Of a stretch of DNA of 64,000 nucleotides, positions 33,580 through 43,248 are shown piece by piece (the first letter of the stretch is position 1; each line of letters starts with the position of its first letter). The stretch spans positions 29,341 to 93,340 of the forward strand of contig NZ_JACJSG010000031.1 in assembly GCF_014697625.1 (NCBI RefSeq), written 5' to 3'. The position numbers and the translations under genes were made by a program. The stretch comes from Anabaena azotica FACHB-119. Lineage in GTDB: Bacteria; Cyanobacteriota; Cyanobacteriia; Cyanobacteriales; Nostocaceae. Below the pieces are notes generated by a model that did no database searches, had not been told where the DNA came from, and saw only the letters and a list, made by a program, of their open reading frames with translations.

Positions 33580-33975
33580 TTAGCCGTAAAAGCACCACCA
33601 AATACGGTGCGTTAAGCGCTGCTTTAACAAGTTTCGCTAGTGGTGTGTTTTCCCAAGCACCGACCAACGGCTAGGATGCAAGTTATGTATGGCATTGATA
33701 CTCCGTCCAACCCTCTGCTAATGTAATTGGGGATAATAATTGTGGGGGTATGGACGGACAAGTTGATCCCACTGATTCTTGGTGGCTGTAGGTAAAATGT
33801 TATGCCCAACTGGTGATTGAACGGATAGCACATGGGGTTGATGCAGTCAAACAGTTCCCTCAGCAATGATGAGCGTTGGGCGTGATGATGGCGATTGATG
33901 AGCAACAGCCGCAGATGTTTGAGTAGTTGACTGCACAGGCTCCCGATTGGGTGACGTGGATGGGGTGATACTGAT
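33580..33975 (+). pseudogene. Decayed gene of unknown family
   Basis: Read on the plus strand, this stretch gives protein-like segments interrupted by stops: VIGDNNCGGMDGQVDPTDSW, then a stop, VKCYAQLVIERIAHGVDAVK, two stops, and MAIDEQQPQMFE, a stop, LTAQAPDWVTW. Successive segments stay in one frame, as in a gene decayed by point mutation. The opposing frames on the minus strand are shadows. The family is not recognised. The 33407-34711 gap otherwise holds A+T-rich non-coding DNA. Confidence 0.55.
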
Positions 33976-34142
33976 CCATAACTATCTTCCAAGACTCAAA
34001 CTTTATACCACACTACTCAATTGCGGCTTGCTAGAGTGTAAATTTTTGTGGCAGTTTTAGGCAGAGACATCAACTGCTGCTAAATCCGGCTATCGATAAA
34101 AGCTAGTATTTGTTACGTTTAGTACGTATACTTAAAAAATAC

Positions 34143-34172
34143 TTGACATACATCTATCTTAAGATATAGTTA
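34143..34172 (+). promoter_or_regulatory. Weak promoter candidate with palindrome upstream of the protease cluster
   Basis: TTGACA at 34143-34148 is followed after 17-18 bases by ATAGTTA. A perfect palindrome, TATCTTAAGATA (34155-34166), lies between the hexamers and could bind a regulator. The -10 is poor, and the distance to the next gene is about 540 bases, so assignment to the cluster is uncertain. Confidence 0.3.
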
Positions 34173-34711
34173 ACTTAGCCTATATAGATTGATAACTAAT
34201 GGTTTTTATCAGTATGATAAGTAAATTTATACTGTCTATCCTCATTGTCAGCTTATAGGTGTACATTATTAAACTAAAAAGCATAAGACTAACTTCATAA
34301 GTATCTATCTACTTGTGTGGATAGTAGTTGTGCTGGCTGCACCGCAGATATTGAGTTGCTTTGTTTGCAACATGATGTTTTTTGGCTACAAATCTCCACC
34401 TGTACTACTTTGAATCAGACTTATTAACATTTTGCTCTGGGAAATAGTCTTTAGAAGTCGCCTGAGTTTAAAACAGTGGTTCCAGCTTGTGCAAGCGATA
34501 CCCCCGATGGAACCTGAACTTCTTCTGGATACAGTGCTTTTTGCAAAAGAGCGATCGCGCACGGATTCGATGACAGCTAGAGTTGGAATTTGCTCGGTTT
34601 GAGTCATTGTAGAACTGGCTTTGATCAACCTCTAATGTTTATGGAGATAGCAGTAGTTAACGTTAGGACTATCAGGATTAGTTACTCATGACAAATAATT
34701 AAATTTGTCCT

Positions 34712-36055
34712 ATGAAAACACATATTAGATTAAAATTACGCAAAAGTTTGCCAATCGAAGGTATTCCTCATTGGGTGGATTTTTTGCCAGTTGGGGTGAC
34801 TGCACCTAGCAGTATTCATCCTCATATCGATGCTGTATTAGCTAAATACAATATTTCTGTTTGGGTGACTAGGGAATATCAGTTCAGTGGTAGCGGATGG
34901 AATCAAGAAGAATTAGAAAGTGGAATTAATCGTGTATATCGGTTGATTATTCAGAAAAATATTCCCATTCCTCCAGCAGCAATCGAGGAAATTTCTATAC
35001 TCCCTATTGTACAAACTGTAGAGATTGGTCAAATTGGTGATTCTAACTTGCCAGATATATATGTTGGGCAGATGAGCTTAACCGATACTTGTTATGCTCG
35101 ACAAGCAATTGGTTTAGATATTGCTCACCAGTTCTTTACTCGTGGCGATCCGAGAATTACTATTGCAGTTCTTGATACTGGGGTTGAGTTAGATCATCCT
35201 GAATTAACAGATTCTTTGCTGCCAGGATTTGACTTTGTTCATATTATTGATGGGGCTGGACAATTTATCGGCAAGCACTTGGGTTGCAATCACCATCCTG
35301 ATGATGAAGTTGACTATGAAACTCATGTAAGTTGCAATCACCATCCTGCTGATGAAGTTGGTCATGGGACTCATGTAACAGGTATTATTGCAGCTAAGGG
35401 AACAGCGACTCCTGTCGGTGTTGTGCCACAGTGTCGAATTTTACCTATAAGAGTATTGGGAACAATGAAGTCTGGTAATAGACTGATAGGAGCCGGGTTA
35501 ATTGATAACATTAATGCTGGTTTGAAATGGGCGATTGACCAAGGTGCGGATGTAATTAATATGAGCCTGGGAATTAAGCACTCAGGTGGCGAATTTCCCC
35601 ATAAAGAAATTGTGGATTATGCTCAACGTAAAGATGTAACTATTATTGCTGCATCAGGCAACGATGGCCGAGAGGAGTTGTACTATCCTGGTGCTTTCCC
35701 TTATGTAATTACTGTTGGTGCAGTTGACGAACGTGGGGAAATTGCCAACTTTTCTACCTACGGTAAAGTTGATATTGCAGCGCCAGGAACAAACATTTTT
35801 AGCACTTATGTCGGTAAAAAATCTGCTTTTTCAACAGGAACTTCCCATGCAGCTCCGTTTGTTGCTGGGGCAGTGGCGATGCTCAAATCTTACGCATTGC
35901 AAAAATGGAAACATCGGCTATCTGATAGTCAAGTCAAGCATATTTTGCAACATACGGCTGATAGGATTGACACTAAATTTAAGCATCAAAGATCCGGTTT
36001 TGGTAGGTTGAATTTGCCAGATGCTTTACGAATGCTTAATTACAAACTTAGTTAA
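34712..36055 (+). CDS. Subtilisin-like serine protease (S8) heading an unknown cluster
   Basis: The 447-residue protein has an N-terminal pro-domain-like part (about 1-125), no signal peptide, and an S8 catalytic domain with Asp155 (AVLDTGVELDHPEL), His218 (VGHGTHVTG), Asn316 (ASGNDG) and Ser378 (STGTSHAAPFVAG). A 48-base tandem duplication (35284-35379) repeats CNHHPADEVGHGTHV immediately before the true His; the first copy reads DYETHV and lacks the GHG. The protease probably acts inside the cell, on one of the downstream proteins. It is the first gene in a run of about eleven plus-strand genes to 49037. Confidence 0.93.
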   Translation: MKTHIRLKLRKSLPIEGIPHWVDFLPVGVTAPSSIHPHIDAVLAKYNISVWVTREYQFSGSGWNQEELESGINRVYRLIIQKNIPIPPAAIEEISILPIVQTVEIGQIGDSNLPDIYVGQMSLTDTCYARQAIGLDIAHQFFTRGDPRITIAVLDTGVELDHPELTDSLLPGFDFVHIIDGAGQFIGKHLGCNHHPDDEVDYETHVSCNHHPADEVGHGTHVTGIIAAKGTATPVGVVPQCRILPIRVLGTMKSGNRLIGAGLIDNINAGLKWAIDQGADVINMSLGIKHSGGEFPHKEIVDYAQRKDVTIIAASGNDGREELYYPGAFPYVITVGAVDERGEIANFSTYGKVDIAAPGTNIFSTYVGKKSAFSTGTSHAAPFVAGAVAMLKSYALQKWKHRLSDSQVKHILQHTADRIDTKFKHQRSGFGRLNLPDALRMLNYKLS

Positions 36056-36067
36056 TGGAGCTTTACA

Positions 36068-36607
36068 ATGCAATCAAAACTTACTAATCAAAATGATAAC
36101 GATGAAACTACCAATTTCTTGAAGAAGTTACTTGAAACTGATGAAAAACCACGTTCAATAGTTCCGCCTCCTTCTCCTACTGCATCTTTAGAAAAACAGA
36201 GATGCTGCATAATTACTGAAGGAATTTTTACTGTAGCTGCTGATTCCATAACAGGAACTTATTTCCAAAATCTTTCAGGAAAAGAACTAGGAATAAAATT
36301 CAAAGCTTCAGGGTGCTGGAAACATAAAGCAAGTGGTTATGAGTGTGATGCAAGAGGTAATTCTCATGAAAAGGCTGGCGAAGGTTATTTAGTTTCAGGA
36401 TACCAAACAAATTGTTTAGTTATTCAATCACCCAGGGGTATGTCACCCATGAGAAAGCCAGAAGCTTTTTTAGATATTGAAAAGGAAATTCACTTAAAGC
36501 CAATGGAAATAATTACTTTTATTCGTAACGAGCAACCACATTTTTATCAAAAATGGACAGGTAAACTCATAATTGAGTGGTCTTTAGTGTGTCTGAAATC
36601 CAATTAA
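36068..36607 (+). CDS. Unknown protein, weakly like PA-IL-type lectins
   Basis: The 179-residue protein has a disordered N-terminus (about 1-50, rich in Pro and Ser) and a compact domain. The pattern EGIFTVAADSITGTYFQNLSGKELGIKFKASGCWKHKASGYECDARG, and later GYLVSGYQTNCLVIQSPRG, resembles by eye the calcium-dependent galactose-binding PA-IL fold. The likeness is weak and not tested. It begins 12 bases after the protease stop (GGAG in between). Confidence 0.45.
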   Translation: MQSKLTNQNDNDETTNFLKKLLETDEKPRSIVPPPSPTASLEKQRCCIITEGIFTVAADSITGTYFQNLSGKELGIKFKASGCWKHKASGYECDARGNSHEKAGEGYLVSGYQTNCLVIQSPRGMSPMRKPEAFLDIEKEIHLKPMEIITFIRNEQPHFYQKWTGKLIIEWSLVCLKSN

Positions 36608-36663
36608 ATCAGACATGAAAATAATGAAGTGTATTCAATAAAAAATATTGAGAGGAGAAAATA

Positions 36664-38340
36664 ATGCTTGTTAATTATAATTCTAATAATGGATTGTCCT
36701 TGAGACTCATAAAACCTTTTGAAGATATAGATCAGATAGCTGTTGAAGCTTTGAATAAAACACAAAAAGAGTTAGAAGCCGAGCATCCTAAATCACAAGA
36801 TTTTATTAATAAAAAACCGGGGTTAACCTCAGATGCTATTCAAGTTGTAGATATTCTTAATAGAAAAAATAATCTAGATAGTATTAATCGCTTTTTACTT
36901 TCTAGCGATGTTATTTATGTGGCTATGGTTAGACTAGCTAAAGAGGAAGATAATGTATCTGATGTACCATCTCTTTGCACTTCAGTTTTAAACAAAGTTG
37001 CACAACAACCAAGAAGAAAATTTCTGGCTTATATAGCAGCAGATGTTTTTAAGAAAAAATTAATTTGCATCACTCAAATTAATACTGAAAGTAAGCAAAA
37101 GCGATTAAAAGAATTACTCCTTAGTGAAAATCTTTGCATTTCTATTAATCAGGGGGAATTAATTCCTTCATTTATGAAGTTGTTTGAAACTTTTTTAAGA
37201 GAGGGAGATATCCCTTTTTATGTAGATGGATTTTTAGATAAATATGATACTTCTAATGCCTCTAATCGACTTAGGATTAAACGTACAGTAATTGAAGAAT
37301 TAATCAAGTTAAATGCTTTTACTGAAGAAAGTATAAAGCAGCATTTGCCTACGATTTATAATGAAGCAAAAAAGCTTGCTAAACCTAGCAATACTAACGA
37401 CCCCCTCAAGATTTTATCTGGGAGTAGTGCAAGTTCTAAGTTGAACTTCTCTGTCAATCGTTTTGATGAAATAGAACAAGAACATCAAGAGATTGTAAAA
37501 GCAAATATCCAAGCAGCAGGAATGCTTGATTATGTTTATTATTTTGATTGCCATTTCCATGTTTTTGATGTTGCTAATCTCTTAGTTATAAGATGGGCAA
37601 GTGGAACATTAGATATTCCTGAAGGTAAGACGGCTGAAAAACTTTATCGCTTCCATAAACTACGGGATGACCGCAATAGCCCAGAAGAAAGAGCTATGTT
37701 GTATAAGCGAGTACTCAACAAAGGAGATGGGCAATTACTTCAGAATATGGTAGTTAATGAAGCCTTCCCTATTTACTGGGAGCAATTGATGTCTGAAATG
37801 CTTCAGTACATTCAAAAGTCAGAAAATAAATCTCATTTGGACTCATTAAATAACAATGCAGTCTCCAGAACTCGGCTTTATCAATTAACTAGAAATTTAC
37901 AGCAAAATCTGACTGAACACATGACAGGTATGGCACATTTGCAGGTTCAAGAAGATTATGCCCATTTAAAAGATGCTTTAGATATTATTGGTAGTGAAGA
38001 AATTCGTAACTACTTTGGTGGTCGTCGCCAAACTTTATGGGACATTATCGAACGAGTTGTTAAAGAAGGATTGGGTATTCCTATACCAACAGAAGCGATT
38101 AAAACTCTAGCAATTGATGGAAATAGGATTTTTGAATGGATTGCAGAGTTTGATGAAAGGGCAGTTACGAATGAGCAGTTCAATGAATTTCGCAAAGCAG
38201 TAGAAGCTTGGATAATTGCTAATGCTTCCTTACACTCTAACTTACTTTCCTTGAAATCTCTCCCCCTGCCATCTACATCTCATAACGGCAAAGGATTAGC
38301 TGGTGCTGATTCTGTTGGTAACGATTTTGATGATTGGTAA
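36664..38340 (+). CDS. Unknown 558-residue helical protein
   Basis: A largely helical cytosolic protein. The N-terminal part (about 1-240) has many short helices (QVVDILNRKNNLDSINRFLLSSDVIYVAM; NRLRIKRTVIEELIKLNAF). The second part (about 260-520) includes DYVYYFDCHFHVFDVANLL and LQVQEDYAHLKDALDIIGS. The end is a low-complexity tail with NDFDDW. GAGGAG precedes the ATG. No family is recognised; its size suggests a scaffold or an effector. Confidence 0.6.
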   Translation: MLVNYNSNNGLSLRLIKPFEDIDQIAVEALNKTQKELEAEHPKSQDFINKKPGLTSDAIQVVDILNRKNNLDSINRFLLSSDVIYVAMVRLAKEEDNVSDVPSLCTSVLNKVAQQPRRKFLAYIAADVFKKKLICITQINTESKQKRLKELLLSENLCISINQGELIPSFMKLFETFLREGDIPFYVDGFLDKYDTSNASNRLRIKRTVIEELIKLNAFTEESIKQHLPTIYNEAKKLAKPSNTNDPLKILSGSSASSKLNFSVNRFDEIEQEHQEIVKANIQAAGMLDYVYYFDCHFHVFDVANLLVIRWASGTLDIPEGKTAEKLYRFHKLRDDRNSPEERAMLYKRVLNKGDGQLLQNMVVNEAFPIYWEQLMSEMLQYIQKSENKSHLDSLNNNAVSRTRLYQLTRNLQQNLTEHMTGMAHLQVQEDYAHLKDALDIIGSEEIRNYFGGRRQTLWDIIERVVKEGLGIPIPTEAIKTLAIDGNRIFEWIAEFDERAVTNEQFNEFRKAVEAWIIANASLHSNLLSLKSLPLPSTSHNGKGLAGADSVGNDFDDW

Positions 38341-38393
38341 ATTTGGATAAAAATTATGGAAATTTATTAAGTTCAAACATAGGAAGAGTAGCA

Positions 38394-39524
38394 ATGCCGA
38401 CGAATCAAGAATTAGAAGCACAAGCCCGCCAACAAGCACGCGAAGTGTTAAGTAAACAGCCAAATTTTAGTCAACTAGATCGCGACCAACAGTTTGAACA
38501 ATACAAAAGTTTAGTTACTACTATCTATAACCAATTGCTTGAGCAAGAACGAGCTAAAGAAATACAAAGCCTGGATGGACAATTAATTGCCCAACAAAGC
38601 GTTTCTGAAGCAATGGCGGCCGGGGATATGATTAATGACAACCGTCATCTGAATCGGCGAATTGATGAACAGGGACAAATAGCCGGTAATGTACTGCGAC
38701 AAGTTAATTTTCCTCAGTTTGTTAAAGATTTGCTGAAGTCTGTTTTTGATGCTAACCTCCAGGTGACACAAGACCAGATTAATTCTTATGTAAAGTTAGT
38801 TGAAGAACTAAATAAACCAATTTCTGATTTGATAAAGAATATCAATGATGAATCTGCCAAGTTGTTTTTAGCTGAGAAGTTCAGCGATAAATACCAGCTT
38901 TTAGGTAATCGCCGCCGTCGCTCTAGAGGTGGTGAGGCAGGCAATAGCGAACAGAATAGTAATGAGATGCAACTGGTCGCGAAAGATGGAAGTAAGCTGG
39001 ACAAAGCAGAACTTGAGGGTGCGATCGCTCAGGCTAAGTTAGATATTGCGCGGCAGAATCAACGCTTGCTAGAAGAAATGCTGTTGATGGGTGTGAACCG
39101 TATGGTTGTAGAGAACGGCAAAATTAAAGCTTCTGTCGATTTCAAGATTACCGCAACAGAAGATATTAACAGGTATGATGAAGCCGGTGAAAACGACCAG
39201 AAATCACAAAGTAGAACTGATAACGTTGGTGGTGGTGTTTCATTTCTTTCTATGTTCGGAGTCAAACTTAACGCTGGGACTCAAACGACTAATACCCACA
39301 CTAATATTGCGATTTCAACGGCTGATACAAACAGTACTTCTACAACAGAATCATCTACTACGGTGAAAGGGTCAGTAGAAATTAATTTTAAATCCGACTA
39401 CTTTAAACTTGATAATTTTAAAGAGATTTTACAACCATCAGGACAGCGAAATCAAGGTCAAAGATCGCCAGGAGGGAGCAGCACTGATGGTCAAGCACCA
39501 CAAGCGGCTGAAGCTGCTAGTTAA
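38394..39524 (+). CDS. Unknown protein, DUF2589-like C-terminal half
   Basis: The start is set at ATG 38394 (MPTNQELEAQARQQAREVL) after AGGAAGAG; an earlier frame overlaps the previous gene. The first 200 residues are helical. The second part (about 240-350) is a beta-sandwich-like, Ser/Thr-rich segment (IKASVDFKITATEDINRYDEAG, then FLSMFGVKLNAGTQTTNTHTNI, then VKGSVEINFKSDYFKL), which by eye recalls DUF2589 proteins. The match is not verified. A Gly/Ser-rich tail follows. Confidence 0.5.
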   Translation: MPTNQELEAQARQQAREVLSKQPNFSQLDRDQQFEQYKSLVTTIYNQLLEQERAKEIQSLDGQLIAQQSVSEAMAAGDMINDNRHLNRRIDEQGQIAGNVLRQVNFPQFVKDLLKSVFDANLQVTQDQINSYVKLVEELNKPISDLIKNINDESAKLFLAEKFSDKYQLLGNRRRRSRGGEAGNSEQNSNEMQLVAKDGSKLDKAELEGAIAQAKLDIARQNQRLLEEMLLMGVNRMVVENGKIKASVDFKITATEDINRYDEAGENDQKSQSRTDNVGGGVSFLSMFGVKLNAGTQTTNTHTNIAISTADTNSTSTTESSTTVKGSVEINFKSDYFKLDNFKEILQPSGQRNQGQRSPGGSSTDGQAPQAAEAAS

Positions 39525-39538
39525 TGGAGTTTTAGGCG

Positions 39539-41569
39539 ATGGCATTAGCGTTTCTTCAATTTCAAGATAGTGATGAAGTTCACAATCGCTTTCAAGTCGA
39601 TATTGGTGCGAACAAGTTTTATTTCTATACCATTGGGGACGGAGAATTACTTCATGCTAAAGGGCTGACATTAATCAAAAATCCTAAATATACTTCCCCT
39701 TTAATTAATTATCTGCCAGAAAGTAATTTGGGATGGACTGTTCTGGAAGTACCCAAGAAAGAATTTGATCGCAAAAATCGATTTATTCAAATCACTTCTT
39801 TTAGAACTGAAAACCAAGATGGGCCTGCCGTTTCTGACATTGTGGAAGTATTGGCAACTAACCCCCCTAGTAATGATGACTTACCTGTTATGTCCTCTAA
39901 CGAGGCTGTTGTGATGGAAACACCGACTGATTATTATCAACCAACAAATCCGCCCATTGTAGAAAGCGTGTCTTTTGCTTATCAAGAACAGCCTCCTGTC
40001 AGCGAGGCGATGTTTTTGGGTACGTTAGCTAGTGTAGTCTCAGGAGTGGCTAGCAAACTTTTACCTACAGTCACCAAAGCTTTGCCCCATATTCTCCCGG
40101 CTGTTGGTAGTCTTTTAGGTGGGGGGTCTAGCAATGGTAGTTCAGTAGCCCAGACAAATGGTGCTGGTAATGGAACGGCTATTTTAGCTAAATTGCTTTC
40201 TGACCAAGAAACAATCAAGCAATTGACAATCTTATTGCAGAACAAAGCCAAGAAATCTAAAAGTGATGATTCTGTAGCTGATATTTTGGCTAAATTGCTC
40301 CAACAAGCTGCCCAAGTTGCTCAGGGAAAATCAGCTGATGCAGATAGCGAAACCGCAGGGGCGATAAGCCTGGGTATTAGCCAGCAACAGGGGTTAGTTG
40401 ATGTAGTCAGAGCGTTTACCGTTGAGTCAGGGAGTACATGGGAGGATGCTAACCATCCTTTGTTACAAACTTTCTCAGCTATGACCAATTTAATGCTAGA
40501 AAGCCCTAAATTACTGTCAGTGGCGGCTTCATTAGATAGTGGTTCAGATGTCCATTACAGTACCCGCCATTTCAGTCAGGGGTTAGCCGCGCCGACCCAA
40601 GTACCGGATTTTGAGCGGGTGGATGGGGTGCGGTTGCAATTTGCCAATATCAGACCGCAGATGATTCGCGGACGGACGAAGGCGCTGTATCGCTGCGACC
40701 AAGATGTGGCTTTTCCTTTAAATGTGGATACGCCTCGGACAATTAGCAGGGGAGAACTGCACCTGTTAGTTACCAATGCAACGACTTTGGAAATTTTAAT
40801 TGAGGATAGATATCAGGTTGAGAATGTCACCTCTGGCAGGTTAGCGGCAGTACCGAGACTGAGTTGGCGGCAGTTGTCCAGGCTGAAGCCGAATGAAGAT
40901 TATATTGTTTCTGTGGCTTTGGTGTGGGTGGGGAAATCGAAAACCAGTCACGCCCACAAGCGGCTGGGCATCAATGCGACGCAATTGGTTAATTTTACCA
41001 GAGAATATTGCTTTGACCGCATGGGTAATGCTGGGGAGGTGATTCCCCTCAACGATGTGGAACAGCACCGGGGTTACTGGCACAAGGTTTGGCACGGCAA
41101 CTTTACGGGAAATATGCGGCGGATAACCTGGGATTGCAAGTATTACTTTGCCCTGGAACCAGAACGCAACAGCAACGCCAGGATGGAAACGGTGAGTATT
41201 GTTGATGACCAAGATTCTACCCGCCAATCCGGGCGGATGAAAACAGGGTTAATTCTGAGTCCTTATGAGTTGAACGATTTAATCGGGCAAATTTCCAGCT
41301 ATCCCCAACTGGAGGAAGCAGAATTAGCGGCGCTGATGTCTTCGGAATTTAAGGATAGTTTTAGTCAGGTGGCACAGAATAAAGTGCAATTTGAAGGACA
41401 TCGGGGGGATGCGGTGGCGCTGTGGGTGTACCCGGAAATGAAGTTGCAGCAAGTGGTGCTGAAAAAAGTGGAACAGACCGATGGGAATGGTCAGGTGATG
41501 CAATTGTCTGAGCGATCGGTTTATTTTCCAGTTCCTAGTGTGGCTCACTTTATTGGAGTGGGGGCGTAA
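39539..41569 (+). CDS. Unknown 676-residue protein with central hydrophobic Gly-rich segment
   Basis: The N-terminal beta domain (about 1-105) reads FLQFQDSDEVHNRFQVDIGANKFYFYTIGDG. A hydrophobic segment at about 157-195 (FLGTLASVVSGVASKLLPTVTKALPHILPAVGSLLGGG) resembles a membrane-inserting hairpin. A coil region follows (about 210-270) and then a large beta-rich C-terminal part (about 350-676, LYRCDQDVAFPLNVDTPRTIS; GRMKTGLILSPYEL). It could insert into a membrane, as pore-forming effectors do, but no family is recognised. ATG is at 39539 with TGGAG upstream. Confidence 0.6.
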   Translation: MALAFLQFQDSDEVHNRFQVDIGANKFYFYTIGDGELLHAKGLTLIKNPKYTSPLINYLPESNLGWTVLEVPKKEFDRKNRFIQITSFRTENQDGPAVSDIVEVLATNPPSNDDLPVMSSNEAVVMETPTDYYQPTNPPIVESVSFAYQEQPPVSEAMFLGTLASVVSGVASKLLPTVTKALPHILPAVGSLLGGGSSNGSSVAQTNGAGNGTAILAKLLSDQETIKQLTILLQNKAKKSKSDDSVADILAKLLQQAAQVAQGKSADADSETAGAISLGISQQQGLVDVVRAFTVESGSTWEDANHPLLQTFSAMTNLMLESPKLLSVAASLDSGSDVHYSTRHFSQGLAAPTQVPDFERVDGVRLQFANIRPQMIRGRTKALYRCDQDVAFPLNVDTPRTISRGELHLLVTNATTLEILIEDRYQVENVTSGRLAAVPRLSWRQLSRLKPNEDYIVSVALVWVGKSKTSHAHKRLGINATQLVNFTREYCFDRMGNAGEVIPLNDVEQHRGYWHKVWHGNFTGNMRRITWDCKYYFALEPERNSNARMETVSIVDDQDSTRQSGRMKTGLILSPYELNDLIGQISSYPQLEEAELAALMSSEFKDSFSQVAQNKVQFEGHRGDAVALWVYPEMKLQQVVLKKVEQTDGNGQVMQLSERSVYFPVPSVAHFIGVGA

Positions 41570-41628
41570 AGCTACATAAATAATTTTTTATTTCAGGGAA
41601 AAAGTTTAAGTCAAAAAGGAGAAAAAAG

Positions 41629-42648
41629 ATGCAACAAAGAGATGGAACTTTAGCAAGGTTTTTAGAAAATGAAAGTCAAAATATAGCACAATGGAAGACT
41701 TTCAATTCTTTTAAGATCGATGATTGGAGAGTAAAAACAATATTTAATTATTTCAAATCGGATCAGTGTCAAATTGATAAGCAAACACAAAAGAATATCA
41801 TTGAAACTACTATTACTGATGATAAAAAACACTATAAAATAATGAACGTTGGTGAAGCAGTAAAAATGATTGAGAAGGCTGATAATGGTATGCTAAAAGT
41901 TGGAATTAAGCAATATCCAGCAACAATAACAAACAAAAATGATTTCTTTACTGCTGAGTTTCGTGAAAAACACATTAGTGCTGAACTACGAAACCAATCC
42001 AAAAATCAGAACATAGCAATATATCGAAATAGGTCGGTATCTCAAAACACCTTAATTATCGATTCTCAAGCGGGTTCTAACAGACTAAATCAAGAATTAG
42101 AGAACAGGCAAAAAGAATATGAATTAGTTTATTTGTTCCTTCAAGAAAAAGCCAGAACTTGCAAGACTACTATTGAGTCAGTAGTATTCACTTCACAACA
42201 AATGATAGAAGTAATTTCAGTTAATAAAACTAATATAAAAGAGCAAATACAACAACATAATACTAATTCTTATAAAACATATATTAGATACTCTGTGCAA
42301 AAAACAGGTAATCATTTTTATGTAAATCACTTTGATGGAGAGGTAGCAGGAATTAATCAGGAGAAGCCAAATTTTACTAAGTTAGTTCCATCACTAGAAG
42401 TTAACCAACCAAAAATTTACCAAGGTACCTTCTTTAAAATGGATAATTATAATTTGCCTGAGCTTGAGTTTCATATTAATGTCGCTCAGTCTCAAAGTTT
42501 TTTCCGAATCCAACCTGTAGGATTCAACTACACCTTCTCAGACGAACCCATCCTCCTCAACGGTATGAAAGTCCTCTTCGACAACCCCACACCAACCACC
42601 TCCGTCACCCTACAACCCAAGCAAAGGGGAACAAACAATGGACGCTGA
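41629..42648 (+). CDS. Unknown 339-residue protein
   Basis: A good ribosome site (AAAAGGAGAAAA) precedes the ATG. The sequence is rich in Asn, Lys and Gln. Its last 120 bases are markedly richer in G+C than the rest. It overlaps the next start by 11 bases. The internal domain YKTYIRYSVQKTGNHFYVNHFDGEV looks like a beta fold. Not recognised. Confidence 0.6.
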   Translation: MQQRDGTLARFLENESQNIAQWKTFNSFKIDDWRVKTIFNYFKSDQCQIDKQTQKNIIETTITDDKKHYKIMNVGEAVKMIEKADNGMLKVGIKQYPATITNKNDFFTAEFREKHISAELRNQSKNQNIAIYRNRSVSQNTLIIDSQAGSNRLNQELENRQKEYELVYLFLQEKARTCKTTIESVVFTSQQMIEVISVNKTNIKEQIQQHNTNSYKTYIRYSVQKTGNHFYVNHFDGEVAGINQEKPNFTKLVPSLEVNQPKIYQGTFFKMDNYNLPELEFHINVAQSQSFFRIQPVGFNYTFSDEPILLNGMKVLFDNPTPTTSVTLQPKQRGTNNGR

Positions 42649-42934
42649 AACAGTGGCAAACAACAACATCCTCGCCCCCCTAGCCCAGGTCATCGACCAA
42701 TTGGTAGACTACGGCGACCCCCTAGAAGACCCAATCACCGGACAGGCACTCAAAATTAGCGAAGTCAAAGTCGCCATGCCTCTAGAATTGCGGGTGGAAA
42801 CCAAAGCAGCCGCACAAGTAGCTCTCAAAGCCTCCGCACCCACGCAAAAAACCGAGACAACAATCATGCCCGTGTTTCATCGCCTAACATTGCGGATTTT
42901 GACACTCCTCGCTCTAAAGAGACGTTCGCGTTAG
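42638..42934 (+). pseudogene. Cluster gene truncated by a mobile element
   Basis: The first about 85 codons (MDAETVANNNILAPLAQVID...) read as a normal protein. Near codon 86 the frame runs into the left end of an IS200/IS605-type element (TTTTGACACTCC) and stops within it at 42934. The downstream remainder of the gene is not evident beyond the element, so the original protein is probably lost or shortened. Confidence 0.65.
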
Positions 42935-43245
42935 CGTCCCGGAGGGAGGATTCTTGCTTCATCCGTCCTCTCTAGAAATCTGAATACTAGTATTCAACTT
43001 TCTCCGTTTGGATACGTCCACAAGCTCACACGGACTGCCCGACCGCGTTTGAAAAGGTTTTTAATTTTTGCGTTTACTCCCACATTTGTACAAGATGCGC
43101 GGATTTATACTACCAGGGTTCCGGATCAGGAGCAGTCCGCTTGACCTACTTCGTCTTTTATTTGTGCGCTTTACCGCCATTAGTTATACTACCACAAAAG
43201 CCGCCCTAGAAGGGCGGGGCTTTAAACCCAGTTTTTCGGTAATTA
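42897..43245. mobile_element. Non-autonomous IS200/IS605-type element
   Basis: The left edge carries TTTTGACACTCCTCGCTCTAAAG and the right edge the hairpin GCCGCCCTAGAAGGGCGGGGC followed by TTTAAACCCAG, which are typical ends of TnpA/TnpB elements in Nostoc. No tnpA or tnpB frame remains inside the about 350 bases. Similar ends appear at 63887-64000. The hairpin end could still be recognised by a TnpA supplied elsewhere. Confidence 0.7.
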
Positions 43246-43248
43246 ACG

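Noticed and set aside
33624..33992. 122-residue minus-strand frame
   Set aside because: It is the reverse of the decayed plus-strand gene, has no ribosome site and has low-quality composition.
34386..34628. 80-residue minus frame before the protease
   Set aside because: No recognisable pattern, no good ribosome site and A+T-poor, repeat-like composition; not enough to call a gene.
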